The notes beneath the pieces are model-generated. The model had not been told where the DNA came from and searched no databases. It saw only the letters and a list, made by a program, of their open reading frames with translations. DNA of 64,000 bases from Caulobacter sp. S45 (GTDB lineage Bacteria > Pseudomonadota > Alphaproteobacteria > Caulobacterales > Caulobacteraceae). Positions within the stretch are counted from its first letter, which is position 1; every line of letters begins with the position of its first letter. The DNA lies in contig NZ_LMUL01000014.1 in the NCBI RefSeq assembly GCF_009765965.1, forward strand, positions 849,685 to 913,684, given 5' to 3'. The translations under genes were made by a program, and so were the position numbers. This document shows, piece by piece, positions 25,481-34,449 of the stretch.

Positions 25481-28400
25481 GTGCTTTCCAGGCTCATCCG
25501 GGGGACGCTGCATCATCCCCGCCTGATCGTGGCGGTGGGTGCGGTCCTGCTGGTCTATGGCGCGACGACCGCGCGCACGGAAAAGCTCGAAACCTTTCCC
25601 AGTCTGTCGCCAGCCCAGGCCTCCGTTGAGACCGAGGCGCCGGGCATGGTGGCCGAACAGGTCGAGCAGCTTGTCACCCGCCCGATCGAGAACGCGGTGA
25701 TCGGCGCGCGCGGCGTCGCGGCCGTGCATTCCCAGTCGGTCCAGGGCCTGTCTATCATCACGCTGGACTTCCAGGAGGGCGCGGCGCCCGAGCGGGTCCG
25801 CCAGGCCATCTCGGAAGGCCTAGCCCAGACCGCCGGCCTGCTGCCCGGCGGCGTCGGGGCGCCTCGGCTGTCGCCGCTGACCTCGGGCCAGGGACAGGCG
25901 CTCGACATCGGCTTCACCAGCGCCAACCTGACTCCCATGGCGCTGCGCGACCTGGTGGAGTGGACGGTGCGGCCGCGCCTGCTGTCGGTCGCGGGGGTTG
26001 CGGACGCGCGGGTGTTCGGCGGCGAGACGCGACGGATCGAGGTGCGGGCGCGGGCCGGCGACCTGTCCGATAGCGACCTGGGCTATGCCGACGTGTTCAA
26101 CGCTGTGCGCATCGCCACTGGCGTCGCCGGCGCCGGCTTCATCGACACCCCCAACCAGCGTATCCAGATCGAGCCCCACGGCCAGGCGCTGACGGCGACC
26201 GACGTCGCGGCGGGACAGATCCAGGTGGTCGGCAGCGCGCCGGTCCGCATCAGCGACGTGGCCGACGTGGTCGACACCCCGGCCCCCGCCTTCGGCGACG
26301 CCCTGATCGACGGCAGGCCCGGCGTCCTGGTCAGCATCGCCCAGCGCTACGGCGCCAACACCATCGACACCATCCACGCGGTGGACGAGGTCCTGGCCTC
26401 GCTGACGCCGGGCCTGCAAAAGCAGGGCGTGGTCGTGCGCGCCGAGCTGGACCGTCCCGCCGGCTTCATCGACGGCGCGGTGCGCGAGATCATCGGCGAG
26501 TTGCTGGTTGGCGTGCTGCTGCTGGCCATATTGCTGGCGGTGTTCCTGCGTGATTGGCGCGCCGCGCTGATCTCGATCGTCGGCGTCCCGTTCGCCCTGT
26601 TGGCCGCCGTCGTGGCGATCGAGGGGCTGGGATGGACCTTGAACACTATGACGCTGGGCGGCCTGGCGGTGGCGCTCGGCCTGATCGTCGACGACGCGGT
26701 GATCGATGTGGAGAACATCGTCAGCCGCCTGCGCGACGCCGAGGCGCATCATGCATCGCGTCCACACGCCGTGCTGATGGCCTCGCTAGCGGTCAGGGCG
26801 CCGGTGATCTACGTCACCTTGATGGTGGGCGTGGCCCTGGTCCCGGTCATGCTCATGGGCGGCGTCCAGGGCGCGCTGCTGAGACCGCTGGCGGTCAGTA
26901 TCGTCATCGCCTCGCTGGCGTCGCTGGTGGTGGCGATCGTCTTCACTCCGCCGCTGGCCCTGCTGTTCCTCAAGCACATTCGGCCGGACGCCGAGCCGCG
27001 TCTGCTGGTCGGCGTCAAGACCCGATACGAGGGGTTGCTGTCCCGGATCGACCGGGCGCCGTGGGCGGCCCTGGGCGTGGGGGTGACCGCCCTGGTCGTC
27101 ACAGCCGTCCTCGCGGCGACGTTCAAGCCCGAGTTCCTGCCGGGCTTCCACGGCGATCAACTCACCGCCGAGATCAGGGCTCCCGCTTCCACCTCCATGG
27201 CCGTGATGAAGAGCTATGGCGAACGCATCACCCGCGACCTGCTGGCCGACCGAGACGTGGCGGGCGTCTCGCAGCGGATCGGACGGGCGGAGACGGGCGC
27301 CGAGGCCTGGGGTCCCGATCGCGCACGCTTCGACATAAGCCTGAAGCCGGGGCTGAGTTCACCTGCCCAGGACGCCGTCGAAGGGCGGGTGCGGCGGCTG
27401 GTGGACGTTTATCCCGGTCTGCGCCCAGAAGTCCGGTCGAGTATCGGCGTCTCGGCGCTGGGACAAAACAACGACGGCAGGCTGCAGGTGCGCGTCTACG
27501 GCAACGACCTGGACGCCCTCGACCCCACCGCCGACCGTGTGGCCCAGGCTCTGAGCGCTACGCCCGGCGTCCGCGACGTGAGCCCGTCCACCCCGGCCGC
27601 CGCCCCGGTCGTGCGCGTCGACCTGAACTTCCAGCGCCTGGCCATCTACGGCCTGTCGGCGGCCGATGTCCTCAACACCGTGCAGACCGCGTTCGAAGGC
27701 CGTCGCGCGGCCCAGGTCTATGAGAACGGCCGCGCCATCGACATCGCCGTCACCGCCCAGGCCAGCATCCGCACCGACCCGGAAAGCGTGGGCGATCTGT
27801 TGCTGCGTTCCAGTTCGGGGATTTCGGCGCCGCTGAACAGCGTGGCCAATGTCTACCTGACCGACGGCCGTGCGCGGATCGAACACGACGGCGGCCTCCG
27901 CAGCGAAACCGTCCTGGCCCGGCTGTCGGACGCCAGCCCCGACGCGCTGCACCGCCTCGAAAGCCGGATCACCAAGGCGGTGTCGCCGCCGCCGAACGTC
28001 TTCCTGGAATTCATCACCCCAAAGAACGGCTTCGACCCCAGCCACCGGCTACTAACCAACGCCCTGCTGGCGGGCGCTGGCGTCATCGTCCTGCTGCTGC
28101 TGTCGTTCGGCGACGCGAGGTCGTGCGCCATCATCCTGGCCTCGACCCTGTTCGGCATGGTCGGCGGCGTCATCGCGATCGCGCTGATGGGCGGGGTGCT
28201 GTCGCTGGGCGCGGTGATGGGCTTCTTCGCCCTGTTCGGCCTTTCCGCCCGCAACGCCGCCCTGTTGATCAGCCGGGTCGAGGAACTGGTTTCGGTGCGC
28301 AGGCAGCCCTGGTCGGCGAAGCTGGTGCGTCGCGCGGCCCGCGACCGCTTCTCGCCCATCGTGATCAGTGCGGTGATGATCACCGCCGCGCTGCTTCCAT

Positions 28401-28591
28401 TCGCTATCCGGAGCGGACAGCCGGGTCACGAGATCCTCGGCCCGATGGTGTTGGTCATCCTTGGCGGCCTGGCGACCTCGACCCTGATGAGCCTGCTGCT
28501 GTCGCCAGCCATCGTGGCGCGCGCCTGGCGTCCCCGGACAGCAAGAGCAGCCATGCCCGATCCGGAGACGGGCGGCGGAACCGCCATCTAG
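25481..28591 (+). CDS. RND efflux transporter permease, CusA/AcrB superfamily
   Basis: A 1036-residue inner-membrane pump with the RND repeat: helix 1, a large periplasmic loop, helices 2-7, a second loop, helices 8-12. The PxxPP-type motifs are altered (FPSLSPAQASVETEAPG). The proton relay is visible as GLIVDDAVIDVENIVSRLRD in helix 4, with two Asp residues as in HAE-type pumps, while general sequence is closer to the CusA-like branch. Short in-membrane metal-binding methionines typical of CusA are not obvious, so the substrate (metal or organic) is open. GTG 25481, just after the adaptor stop, is the start. Its stop lies one base from the end of the convergent outer-membrane factor gene. 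Confidence 0.88.
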   Translation: MLSRLIRGTLHHPRLIVAVGAVLLVYGATTARTEKLETFPSLSPAQASVETEAPGMVAEQVEQLVTRPIENAVIGARGVAAVHSQSVQGLSIITLDFQEGAAPERVRQAISEGLAQTAGLLPGGVGAPRLSPLTSGQGQALDIGFTSANLTPMALRDLVEWTVRPRLLSVAGVADARVFGGETRRIEVRARAGDLSDSDLGYADVFNAVRIATGVAGAGFIDTPNQRIQIEPHGQALTATDVAAGQIQVVGSAPVRISDVADVVDTPAPAFGDALIDGRPGVLVSIAQRYGANTIDTIHAVDEVLASLTPGLQKQGVVVRAELDRPAGFIDGAVREIIGELLVGVLLLAILLAVFLRDWRAALISIVGVPFALLAAVVAIEGLGWTLNTMTLGGLAVALGLIVDDAVIDVENIVSRLRDAEAHHASRPHAVLMASLAVRAPVIYVTLMVGVALVPVMLMGGVQGALLRPLAVSIVIASLASLVVAIVFTPPLALLFLKHIRPDAEPRLLVGVKTRYEGLLSRIDRAPWAALGVGVTALVVTAVLAATFKPEFLPGFHGDQLTAEIRAPASTSMAVMKSYGERITRDLLADRDVAGVSQRIGRAETGAEAWGPDRARFDISLKPGLSSPAQDAVEGRVRRLVDVYPGLRPEVRSSIGVSALGQNNDGRLQVRVYGNDLDALDPTADRVAQALSATPGVRDVSPSTPAAAPVVRVDLNFQRLAIYGLSAADVLNTVQTAFEGRRAAQVYENGRAIDIAVTAQASIRTDPESVGDLLLRSSSGISAPLNSVANVYLTDGRARIEHDGGLRSETVLARLSDASPDALHRLESRITKAVSPPPNVFLEFITPKNGFDPSHRLLTNALLAGAGVIVLLLLSFGDARSCAIILASTLFGMVGGVIAIALMGGVLSLGAVMGFFALFGLSARNAALLISRVEELVSVRRQPWSAKLVRRAARDRFSPIVISAVMITAALLPFAIRSGQPGHEILGPMVLVILGGLATSTLMSLLLSPAIVARAWRPRTARAAMPDPETGGGTAI

Positions 28592-28592
28592 C

Positions 28593-30116
28593 CTACTTGG
28601 CCGAGGCGATATCCAGCCCCGCGCGATCACCCCAGCCGCCGCCAAGCGCCTGGAAAAGAGCGACCGTATCGGCATAGCGCGCCGCGCGAGCCTGCACGAG
28701 GACCGCCACCGCGCTCTCATACGCCTGCTCGTCGTTGAGCACCGCCACCGATCCCACCTCTCCGGCCTGGAACGCCTGGCGTAGCAGCGCCAGGCTCCGG
28801 GCCGCCGCCGTCTGGGCCTGGACGGCCGCCTGTAGGTTGCGGGCGTCCTGATCCAAGGCCTGCAGCGTGTCGGCCACGTTCTGGAACGCCTGGTGGACCG
28901 TGCTGCGATAGACCGCCTGAGCCTGGGCATAGGCCGCCTGCGCGGCGCGCTTGCGATGCAGCAGCGCGCCGCCCTGGAAGATCGGCTGGGTCAGGCCGGC
29001 GCCAAGAGTGTAGAGGCTGTTGTCGGCGGTGAACAGGTTGTCGAACCCGTTCGAGGTCCCGCCCAGCAACGCGGTCAAGGTGATGTTGGGCAGCCGGTTA
29101 GCCTGAGCCACGCCGACCAGGGCGCTGGCCACGTGCAGGTTGGCCGCCGCCGCCCGGATGTCGGGCCGCTGGGCCACGATCTGCGACGGCAGGCTGAGCG
29201 GGAGGTCGGTCGGCAAGGTCACGCCGTCCAACTCTACCGTGTCGTCCGGCATGGTGTTTGGCGTACCGCCGGTCAGCACCGCCAAGAGGTCCTTCTGCTG
29301 GGCCAGTTGCTTTTCCAGCGGCGGCAACAGCAACCGCGCCTGGGCCAAGACAGACTCTTGGGCGGCGACATCGCCCTCCGCGGTTTGGCCAGCCTTGCGC
29401 GCGAACCGGAGGTCGGCCAACAGGGTCTCGGCGATGGCGATGGAGCGGCGGGTCGCCTCTATCTGTTCCCGCAGCGAGGCTTCCTGCAAGGCGGCCAGGA
29501 CCACGTTGGTAGTGAGGCTGAGATAGGTCGCTTCGCTGGTGAACAGCTGATTGTCGGCCTGGGCGGCGTTGGCCTCGATCTGGCGCCGCACGCCGCCGAA
29601 TAGATCGGGCGAATAGGAGATGTCGAGCTGGGCGGTATTCAAGCCGAAGTAGTTAGCGTTCGAACTCAACGGTGAAGCCAACACGACCGGGTTCTTCTGC
29701 CGGCTGGCGTTCAGGTCGATAGAAACCTGTGGATAAAGCGCGCCCCTTGCCGCGTAGAAGTTCTCCCGCGCCGATCGAAGCGCGGCCTGGGCGCTCTGCA
29801 GATCGGGATTCGCGCGCAGGGCCTGCTCCACTAGGCGGTCGATCTCGGGGGATCGGAACAGCTCCCACCAACGGTAGGGGACGGCGCCTGTAGTGAAGCT
29901 TTGCGCCTCTCCGCCCTTCACCGGCGAAGAGACTGTGGGGTCAGGCAAGGCGGAATGGGTGAAGCCGGCGTCCGAAGGCGCGGCGGGGGCATGGAAGTCC
30001 GGGCCGACGGCGCATCCCGCCAGCAGAGGCAGGAGCAGACCACCTATCCAGGGCCGGCGAAGGCGCGCCCAGGCGCCGCCCCGTCTGCAGGATCGTAGTC
30101 GCCCCCTGCCCATCAT
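28593..30116 (-). CDS. Outer membrane efflux lipoprotein, NodT family
   Basis: A 507-residue TolC-like outer membrane factor. A lipoprotein signal (IGGLLLPLLAGCAVGPDF) places Cys at about residue 35 for acylation. Two OEP repeats follow, with the hallmark WWELFRSPEIDRLVEQALRANPDLQSAQAALRSARE in the first and RRPDIRAAAANLHVASA opening the second; TQPIFQGGALLHRKRAAQAAYAQA and ALGGGWGDRAG close it. The gene is convergent with the RND permease rather than in its operon, yet adjacency suggests they form one tripartite pump. Either of two adjacent ATG codons could be the start; the 217-base spacer upstream to 30333 contains the hup terminator. Confidence 0.9.
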   Translation of the reverse strand: MMGRGRLRSCRRGGAWARLRRPWIGGLLLPLLAGCAVGPDFHAPAAPSDAGFTHSALPDPTVSSPVKGGEAQSFTTGAVPYRWWELFRSPEIDRLVEQALRANPDLQSAQAALRSARENFYAARGALYPQVSIDLNASRQKNPVVLASPLSSNANYFGLNTAQLDISYSPDLFGGVRRQIEANAAQADNQLFTSEATYLSLTTNVVLAALQEASLREQIEATRRSIAIAETLLADLRFARKAGQTAEGDVAAQESVLAQARLLLPPLEKQLAQQKDLLAVLTGGTPNTMPDDTVELDGVTLPTDLPLSLPSQIVAQRPDIRAAAANLHVASALVGVAQANRLPNITLTALLGGTSNGFDNLFTADNSLYTLGAGLTQPIFQGGALLHRKRAAQAAYAQAQAVYRSTVHQAFQNVADTLQALDQDARNLQAAVQAQTAAARSLALLRQAFQAGEVGSVAVLNDEQAYESAVAVLVQARAARYADTVALFQALGGGWGDRAGLDIASAK

Positions 30117-30290
30117 CGATCCGAATCCACATCGCGTCCCGGCATGAGGTCAGCCTAGCATGATGACGCAACCAGTTTTTCGAGGTGTTCCCGAGGGTCG
30201 CCGGCTCGCCACAACCCTTGATCACACAACAGGTCTACAGACGTGTGACGCGCCATCGGGCTGATCGTGATCGAGCGCCGACAAGACTGA

Positions 30291-30319
30291 ATGTCGGGCG
30301 GGAAAGACCCGCCCGACAT
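30291..30319 (-). terminator. Terminator hairpin of the HU gene
   Basis: ATGTCGGGCGGG and CCCGCCCGACAT make a perfect 12-base stem around a five-base loop, 14 bases beyond the HU stop codon. The following minus-strand bases (TCAGTCTTG) give only a weak T-tract, so termination may be partly factor-dependent. Confidence 0.75.
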
Positions 30320-30333
30320 CAGGCCGCCAGGTA

Positions 30334-30612
30334 TCAGCCGGCGACGGCGTCCTTCAGGACCTTGGCGGGCGTGAAGACCACCTTCTTGGTCGCCGCGACC
30401 TCGATGGTTTCACCGGTACGGGGGTTGCGGGCCTGACGGGCCGGCTTGTCCTGCACCTTGAACTTGCCGAAGCCCGGCAGCGAAACTTCCTCGCCCTTCA
30501 CGGCGGCGTCGCGGATGGCGTTGAGCAGGGTGTCCACGACCTGCTTGGCCTGGACCTTGGTCAGGCCGGCGTCCTTGGCCACGATCACGTCGACGAGTTC
30601 GGCGGTATTCAT
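30334..30612 (-). CDS. HU family DNA-binding protein
   Basis: A 92-residue histone-like protein. MNTAELVDVIVAKDAGLTKVQAKQVVDTLLNAI is the dimerisation helix pair, VSLPGFGKFKVQDKPARQARNPRTGE the strand-and-arm region with the DNA-intercalating proline (RNPRTG), and KKVVFTPAKVLKDAV the C-terminal helix. It binds and bends DNA as a nucleoid protein. ATG 30612 has TTGGAG ten bases upstream; upstream in-frame codons are not family-like. It is divergent from mucR across about 260 bases of relatively AT-rich DNA that must hold both promoters, and it ends in a strong hairpin. Confidence 0.95.
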   Translation of the reverse strand: MNTAELVDVIVAKDAGLTKVQAKQVVDTLLNAIRDAAVKGEEVSLPGFGKFKVQDKPARQARNPRTGETIEVAATKKVVFTPAKVLKDAVAG

Positions 30613-30872
30613 TGCATCTGTCTCCAAAAGCGAATCGAGGGTTCCACGCTGCACAAGCCGGAGAGCCGTGTCACCCCCTCCTCTCATACGGACAACGCCT
30701 ACGAGGGGAAGCCCAAAAGGCGCAGCCATCCATCTTTGTAAGAATTTAGGTTGTGATTCATCTTTTTAATCGCGCGATTATTTGATTTCACGTCTGGACA
30801 AAGACCAGGGACAGTCCTATTGGGCCCAAGTTGTCATTCTCCGACACCCTTATCGAAGCTTCTCAAAAAATC

Positions 30873-31328
30873 ATGACCGAATCCTTGGAAACCGCCGCCC
30901 TGACCGCCGACATCGTCGCCGCCTACGTCACCAACAACAAGCTGACGGTGGTCGAACTGTCTGCCCTCATCTCCAGCGTGCACAGCGCGTTGCAGAACGC
31001 CGGTGTCCCGCAACCTGAGCCCGCGCCTACGCTGACCCCCGCCGTGCCGATCAAGAAGTCGGTCACCCCGGATTTCCTGATCAGCCTGGAAGACGGCAAG
31101 TCCTACAAGTCGCTGAAGCGCCACCTCAACACCCGCGGCATGTCGCCTGACGAATACCGCGCCAAGTGGGGCCTCGCGAAGGACTACCCGATGGTCGCCG
31201 CCAACTATTCGGCGCAACGTTCCAGCCTGGCCAAGAGCCTGGGCCTGGGCCGCAAGGCCGAACCGACCGCTCAAGCCGCGCCCGCCAAGGCGCCCGTGCG
31301 TCGCGCCAAGAAGACCGTCGCCGCCTAA
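30873..31328 (+). CDS. mucR: MucR/Ros family transcriptional regulator
   Basis: About 151 residues, the length normal for MucR. TADIVAAYVTNNKLTVVELSALISSVHSAL at the N-terminus and SLEDGKSYKSLKRHLNTRGMSPDEYRAKWGL, YPMVAANYSAQRSSLAKSLGLG form the family core. The rhizobial zinc finger Cys residues are missing (VTPDFLISLEDG where C-x2-C would sit), as is common in several alphaproteobacterial MucR proteins. In Caulobacter such proteins act with CtrA/GcrA networks and silence AT-rich genes. ATG 30873 matches the family start; an in-frame TTG at 30831 is an alternative. A Lys/Ala tail (APVRRAKKTVAA) may add DNA binding. A strong terminator follows. Confidence 0.9.
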   Translation: MTESLETAALTADIVAAYVTNNKLTVVELSALISSVHSALQNAGVPQPEPAPTLTPAVPIKKSVTPDFLISLEDGKSYKSLKRHLNTRGMSPDEYRAKWGLAKDYPMVAANYSAQRSSLAKSLGLGRKAEPTAQAAPAKAPVRRAKKTVAA

Positions 31329-31336
31329 AGAATAGG

Positions 31337-31360
31337 GCCGGGCGGCTTCGGCCGCCCGGC
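31337..31360 (+). terminator. Terminator hairpin of mucR
   Basis: GCCGGGCGGC-TTCG-GCCGCCCGGC is a perfect ten-base stem with a stable tetraloop, nine bases after the mucR stop. The following ATGACTTTG gives a short T-tract only. Because it abuts an in-frame ATG at 31361, that codon is unlikely to start the next gene. Confidence 0.7.
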
Positions 31361-31462
31361 ATGACTTTGAACTCTGACGATGCGGATGAACGCTGGCTGG
31401 AAACGGCGTGGCGGTCGCACTTGGCGAACATGCCGGCGCCGTCTGGGACCTCGATCACACCC

Positions 31463-32593
31463 ATGATCAGAACGCGGTTCGCCGATCTCGAGACGCCCAA
31501 GCTGTTGCTGAGCGAACCGGTCTTCGAGCGCAACCTCGCCAGGATGCGCGATCGGGCCGCTGCACTGGGAGTCGCCCTCAGACCCCATATGAAGACCGCC
31601 AAGTCGATCATGGCGGCCCAGCGTGTCGGCGCCGAGCGCATCACCGTCTCCACCTTGAAAGAAGCCGAGTATTTCGCCGCGGCAGGCTTCAAGGATATCC
31701 TCTACGCCATCGGGATAGCGCCCGGAAAGCTGGCGCACGCGGCCAGCATTCGACGCCGCGGCGTAGATTTGACGCTGATCCTGGACAGTCCCGAAGCGGC
31801 GACCGCGGCCGCAGCGGCGGCGCGGGACCTCGATCAGTCCCTGCCCTTCCTGATCGAGATCGACAGCGACGGCCACCGCGCCGGCGTTCGCCCGGACGAT
31901 CCCATGCTGATCGAGATCGCCGCCCGTCTCGATCCGACCTGGTCGCCCCTCCGCGGGGTGATGACCCATGCGGGAGGGTCCTATGACTGCCGCACCCCCG
32001 CCGCCCTGATCGCCATGGCCGAACAGGAGCGCCAGGCTGTGGTCCGATCGGCCGAACGTTTGCGGGACGCGGGCCATCCCGCTCCGGTCGTCTCGGTCGG
32101 ATCGACGCCGACGGCCCTGTCCGCACGCGAGCTGAACGGCGTGACCGAGCTCCGGGCCGGCGTCTACATGATGTTCGACCTGGTGATGGCGGGCCTCGGC
32201 GTCTGCACGCTTGAGGACATCGCCCTCTCCGTCCTCACCACCGTGATCGGCCACCAGACGTCGAAGAACTGGATCATCGTCGATGCGGGCTGGATGGCGC
32301 TTTCGCGCGATCACGGCACGGCGGCCCAAGACCTGGATCAAGGTTACGGACTGGTCTGTACGGAGGATGGCGAGGTCCTGCACGACCTGATCGTGGTTTC
32401 CGCCAACCAGGAGCATGGCGTCATCGCCCGCAGAGACGGCGGCCCACTCGGCCCAGACGCCTATCCCCTCGGCGCCCGCCTGCGCATCCTGCCCAACCAT
32501 GCCTGCGCCACCGCCGCGCAGCACGACGCCTATCAACTATTGGATGCACATGGAGAGATCCGCGCCGTCTGGCCGCGCATGAACGGCTGGTAG
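31463..32593 (+). CDS. D-threonine aldolase/D-serine dehydratase-like PLP enzyme (alanine racemase fold)
   Basis: About 376 residues (fold-type III). LETPKLLLSEPVFERNLARM at the N-terminus and LRPHMKTAKS, with the PLP lysine in HMKT, are the DSD1/D-TA signature. Further conserved blocks are TVSTLKEAEYFAAAGFKDILYAI, LIEIDSDGHRAGV, GVMTHAGGSYD, VVSVGSTPTA, ELRAGVYMMFD and a C-terminal NHACATAAQHDAYQL with metal-binding His and Cys (family HxCxx). It should cleave or deaminate D-3-hydroxy amino acids with a divalent metal. ATG 31463 suits the family; codons at 31361 and 31430 are alternatives, but 31361 abuts the mucR terminator. It stands alone, about 100 bases before poxB. Confidence 0.87.
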   Translation: MIRTRFADLETPKLLLSEPVFERNLARMRDRAAALGVALRPHMKTAKSIMAAQRVGAERITVSTLKEAEYFAAAGFKDILYAIGIAPGKLAHAASIRRRGVDLTLILDSPEAATAAAAAARDLDQSLPFLIEIDSDGHRAGVRPDDPMLIEIAARLDPTWSPLRGVMTHAGGSYDCRTPAALIAMAEQERQAVVRSAERLRDAGHPAPVVSVGSTPTALSARELNGVTELRAGVYMMFDLVMAGLGVCTLEDIALSVLTTVIGHQTSKNWIIVDAGWMALSRDHGTAAQDLDQGYGLVCTEDGEVLHDLIVVSANQEHGVIARRDGGPLGPDAYPLGARLRILPNHACATAAQHDAYQLLDAHGEIRAVWPRMNGW

Positions 32594-32691
32594 GGCGGCG
32601 GAAGCGAATATGCGCTTGGCGGACTGATCCAAATCGCCTCCCCTTCGTTGTTCCAGGGAATCTCCGCCTCCAACGAACCGAAGGGCCTCCC

Positions 32692-34407
32692 ATGCGTCGC
32701 AAGATGGTCGCCGATGTCATCGTCGAGACCCTGCAAGCCGCAGGCGTCAAGCACTGCTGGGGCGTGCCCGGCGACACCTTGAACTACGTCACCGACGCCA
32801 TCCGGCGCAGCGAGATCGAATTCGTCCACGTCCGTCACGAAGAGGCGGCGGGCTTCGCCGCCGGGGCGGAGGCGATGATCACCGGCGACCTGACCGCCTG
32901 CGCCGGCTCCTGCGGTCCGGGCAGCCTGCACTTCATCAACGGCCTGTACGAGAGCCACCGCAACCGCGCGCCCGTGGTGCTGATCGCCAGCCAGATCACC
33001 CGCGACGAGCTGGGCTTCGACTTCCCGCAGGAGGTCGACTTCAAGGCCGTCTACCAAGGCTGCAGCGTCTTCTGCGACGAGATCCGGACCGGCGCGCAGG
33101 CTCGGCGCAAGACCGCACTGGCCGCCCAGGCGGCGCTGTCCAAGCGTGGCGTGGCGGTGCTGATCCTACCGGTGGACGTCTCCAAGGAAGAGGTCGAGGA
33201 CGACGGCTTTGCGGTCCACACCGCCCACCCCATCGTGCGGCCCAACGAAGCCGAACTCGACCAGATCGCCGCCCTGCTCAACGCCGGCTCCAAGGTGGCG
33301 ATCTACGGCGGCTCGGGTTGCCAGGGCGCCCATGCCGAGGTCATGGCCATCGCCGAAGCGCTGAAGGCCCCGGTCGCGCACACCTCGCGGGCGAAGGACT
33401 TCCTGGAATACGACAATCCCTACGACGTCGGCATGACCGGCGTGTTCGGCATCGAGTCCGGCTATCATGCGCTGATGGCCTGCGACACGCTGTTGCTGCT
33501 CGGCTGCGACTTCGCCTGGCGCCAGTACTATCCGAGCAAGGCGAAGATCATCCAGATCGACATCGAGGGCGCCCATCTAGGCCGCCGCCATCCCATCGAT
33601 CTCGGCGCGGTCGGCGACGTGAAGGCGACGCTCCAGGCTCTGGCCCCGCGGCTGACGCCCAAGAGCGACGACCACTTCCTGCGCGAATGCCTCAAACGCC
33701 ACGCCAAGGCGACCACCACCCTGGACAAGAGGGCCAAGCTCGGCCGCGGCGGCGCGATCCATCCCCAATACCTGACCAGCCTGATCGCCCAGCACGCCGA
33801 CCGGGACGCGATCTTCACCGCCGACGGCGGCTCGCCCATGGTCTGGACGCTGCGCCATATCCCGGCGACCGGCCAGAACCGCACCATCGTCAGCCTCAGC
33901 CACGGCACCATGGCCAACGCCATGCCCCAGGCGCTCGGGGCCAAGAAGGCGCAACCCCATCGTCAGGTGATCTCGATGTCCGGCGACGGGGGCATCGCCA
34001 TGATGCTGGGCGACCTGATCACCGCGATCCAGGAGGACATCCCGATCAAGGTGGTGGTGTTCAACAACGGGAGCCTGGGCTTCGTCGAGCTGGAACAGAA
34101 GGTGGAAGGCCTGCTGGACGCCTACACCGACCTGAAGAACCCCGACTTCAGCCGCGTGGCCGAAGCCCTGGGCTTTTGGGGGCGGACGGTGAAGGACGCC
34201 GAACTGCTGGACGCGGCGGTGCACGACTGGCTGAACCAGCCCGGCCCGGCCCTGCTCGACGTGCACACCGATCGCATGGAGCTGGTGACGCCGCCCAAGG
34301 TCGAGGCCAATCAGGTGTTCGGCACCGCGCTCTATTCCGCCCGGGCGGTGCTGGGAGGTCGCGGTAGCGATGTCATGGAGTTGCTGAGCGACAACTTCCT
34401 CAAATAG
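32692..34407 (+). CDS. Thiamine pyrophosphate-dependent pyruvate oxidase/dehydrogenase, PoxB-like
   Basis: A 571-residue ThDP enzyme. The N-terminal Pyr domain has CWGVPGDTLNYVTDAI and VRHEEAAGFAAGAEA with the activating Glu, then GSCGPGSLHFINGLYE. The middle FAD or ADP-type domain has KVAIYGGSGCQGA. The C-terminal PP domain has the ThDP motif SMSGDGGIAMMLGDLITAIQ...NNGSLGFVELEQ. These features match PoxB (quinone-linked pyruvate dehydrogenase forming acetate) better than acetolactate synthase. The membrane-binding C-terminal peptide of E. coli PoxB is not clearly kept. It would act at the membrane, passing electrons to ubiquinone; no operon partner is seen. Confidence 0.88.
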   Translation: MRRKMVADVIVETLQAAGVKHCWGVPGDTLNYVTDAIRRSEIEFVHVRHEEAAGFAAGAEAMITGDLTACAGSCGPGSLHFINGLYESHRNRAPVVLIASQITRDELGFDFPQEVDFKAVYQGCSVFCDEIRTGAQARRKTALAAQAALSKRGVAVLILPVDVSKEEVEDDGFAVHTAHPIVRPNEAELDQIAALLNAGSKVAIYGGSGCQGAHAEVMAIAEALKAPVAHTSRAKDFLEYDNPYDVGMTGVFGIESGYHALMACDTLLLLGCDFAWRQYYPSKAKIIQIDIEGAHLGRRHPIDLGAVGDVKATLQALAPRLTPKSDDHFLRECLKRHAKATTTLDKRAKLGRGGAIHPQYLTSLIAQHADRDAIFTADGGSPMVWTLRHIPATGQNRTIVSLSHGTMANAMPQALGAKKAQPHRQVISMSGDGGIAMMLGDLITAIQEDIPIKVVVFNNGSLGFVELEQKVEGLLDAYTDLKNPDFSRVAEALGFWGRTVKDAELLDAAVHDWLNQPGPALLDVHTDRMELVTPPKVEANQVFGTALYSARAVLGGRGSDVMELLSDNFLK

Positions 34408-34427
34408 CCGTCTGGGATAGATAGGCG

Positions 34428-34449
34428 TCCCGCCAGGGCACCTGCGGGA
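34428..34449. terminator. Hairpin between convergent poxB-like and cytochrome b561 genes
   Basis: TCCCGC and GCGGGA pair around a ten-base loop in the 42-base space between the two convergent stops. Neither side has a T-tract, so it is only a possible bidirectional terminator. Confidence 0.3.

Noticed and set aside
24578-28591. An apparent 1337-residue fusion running from the adaptor gene into the RND permease
   Set aside because: The first 300 residues are an out-of-frame reading of the adaptor gene; the permease begins at GTG 25481, directly after the adaptor stop.
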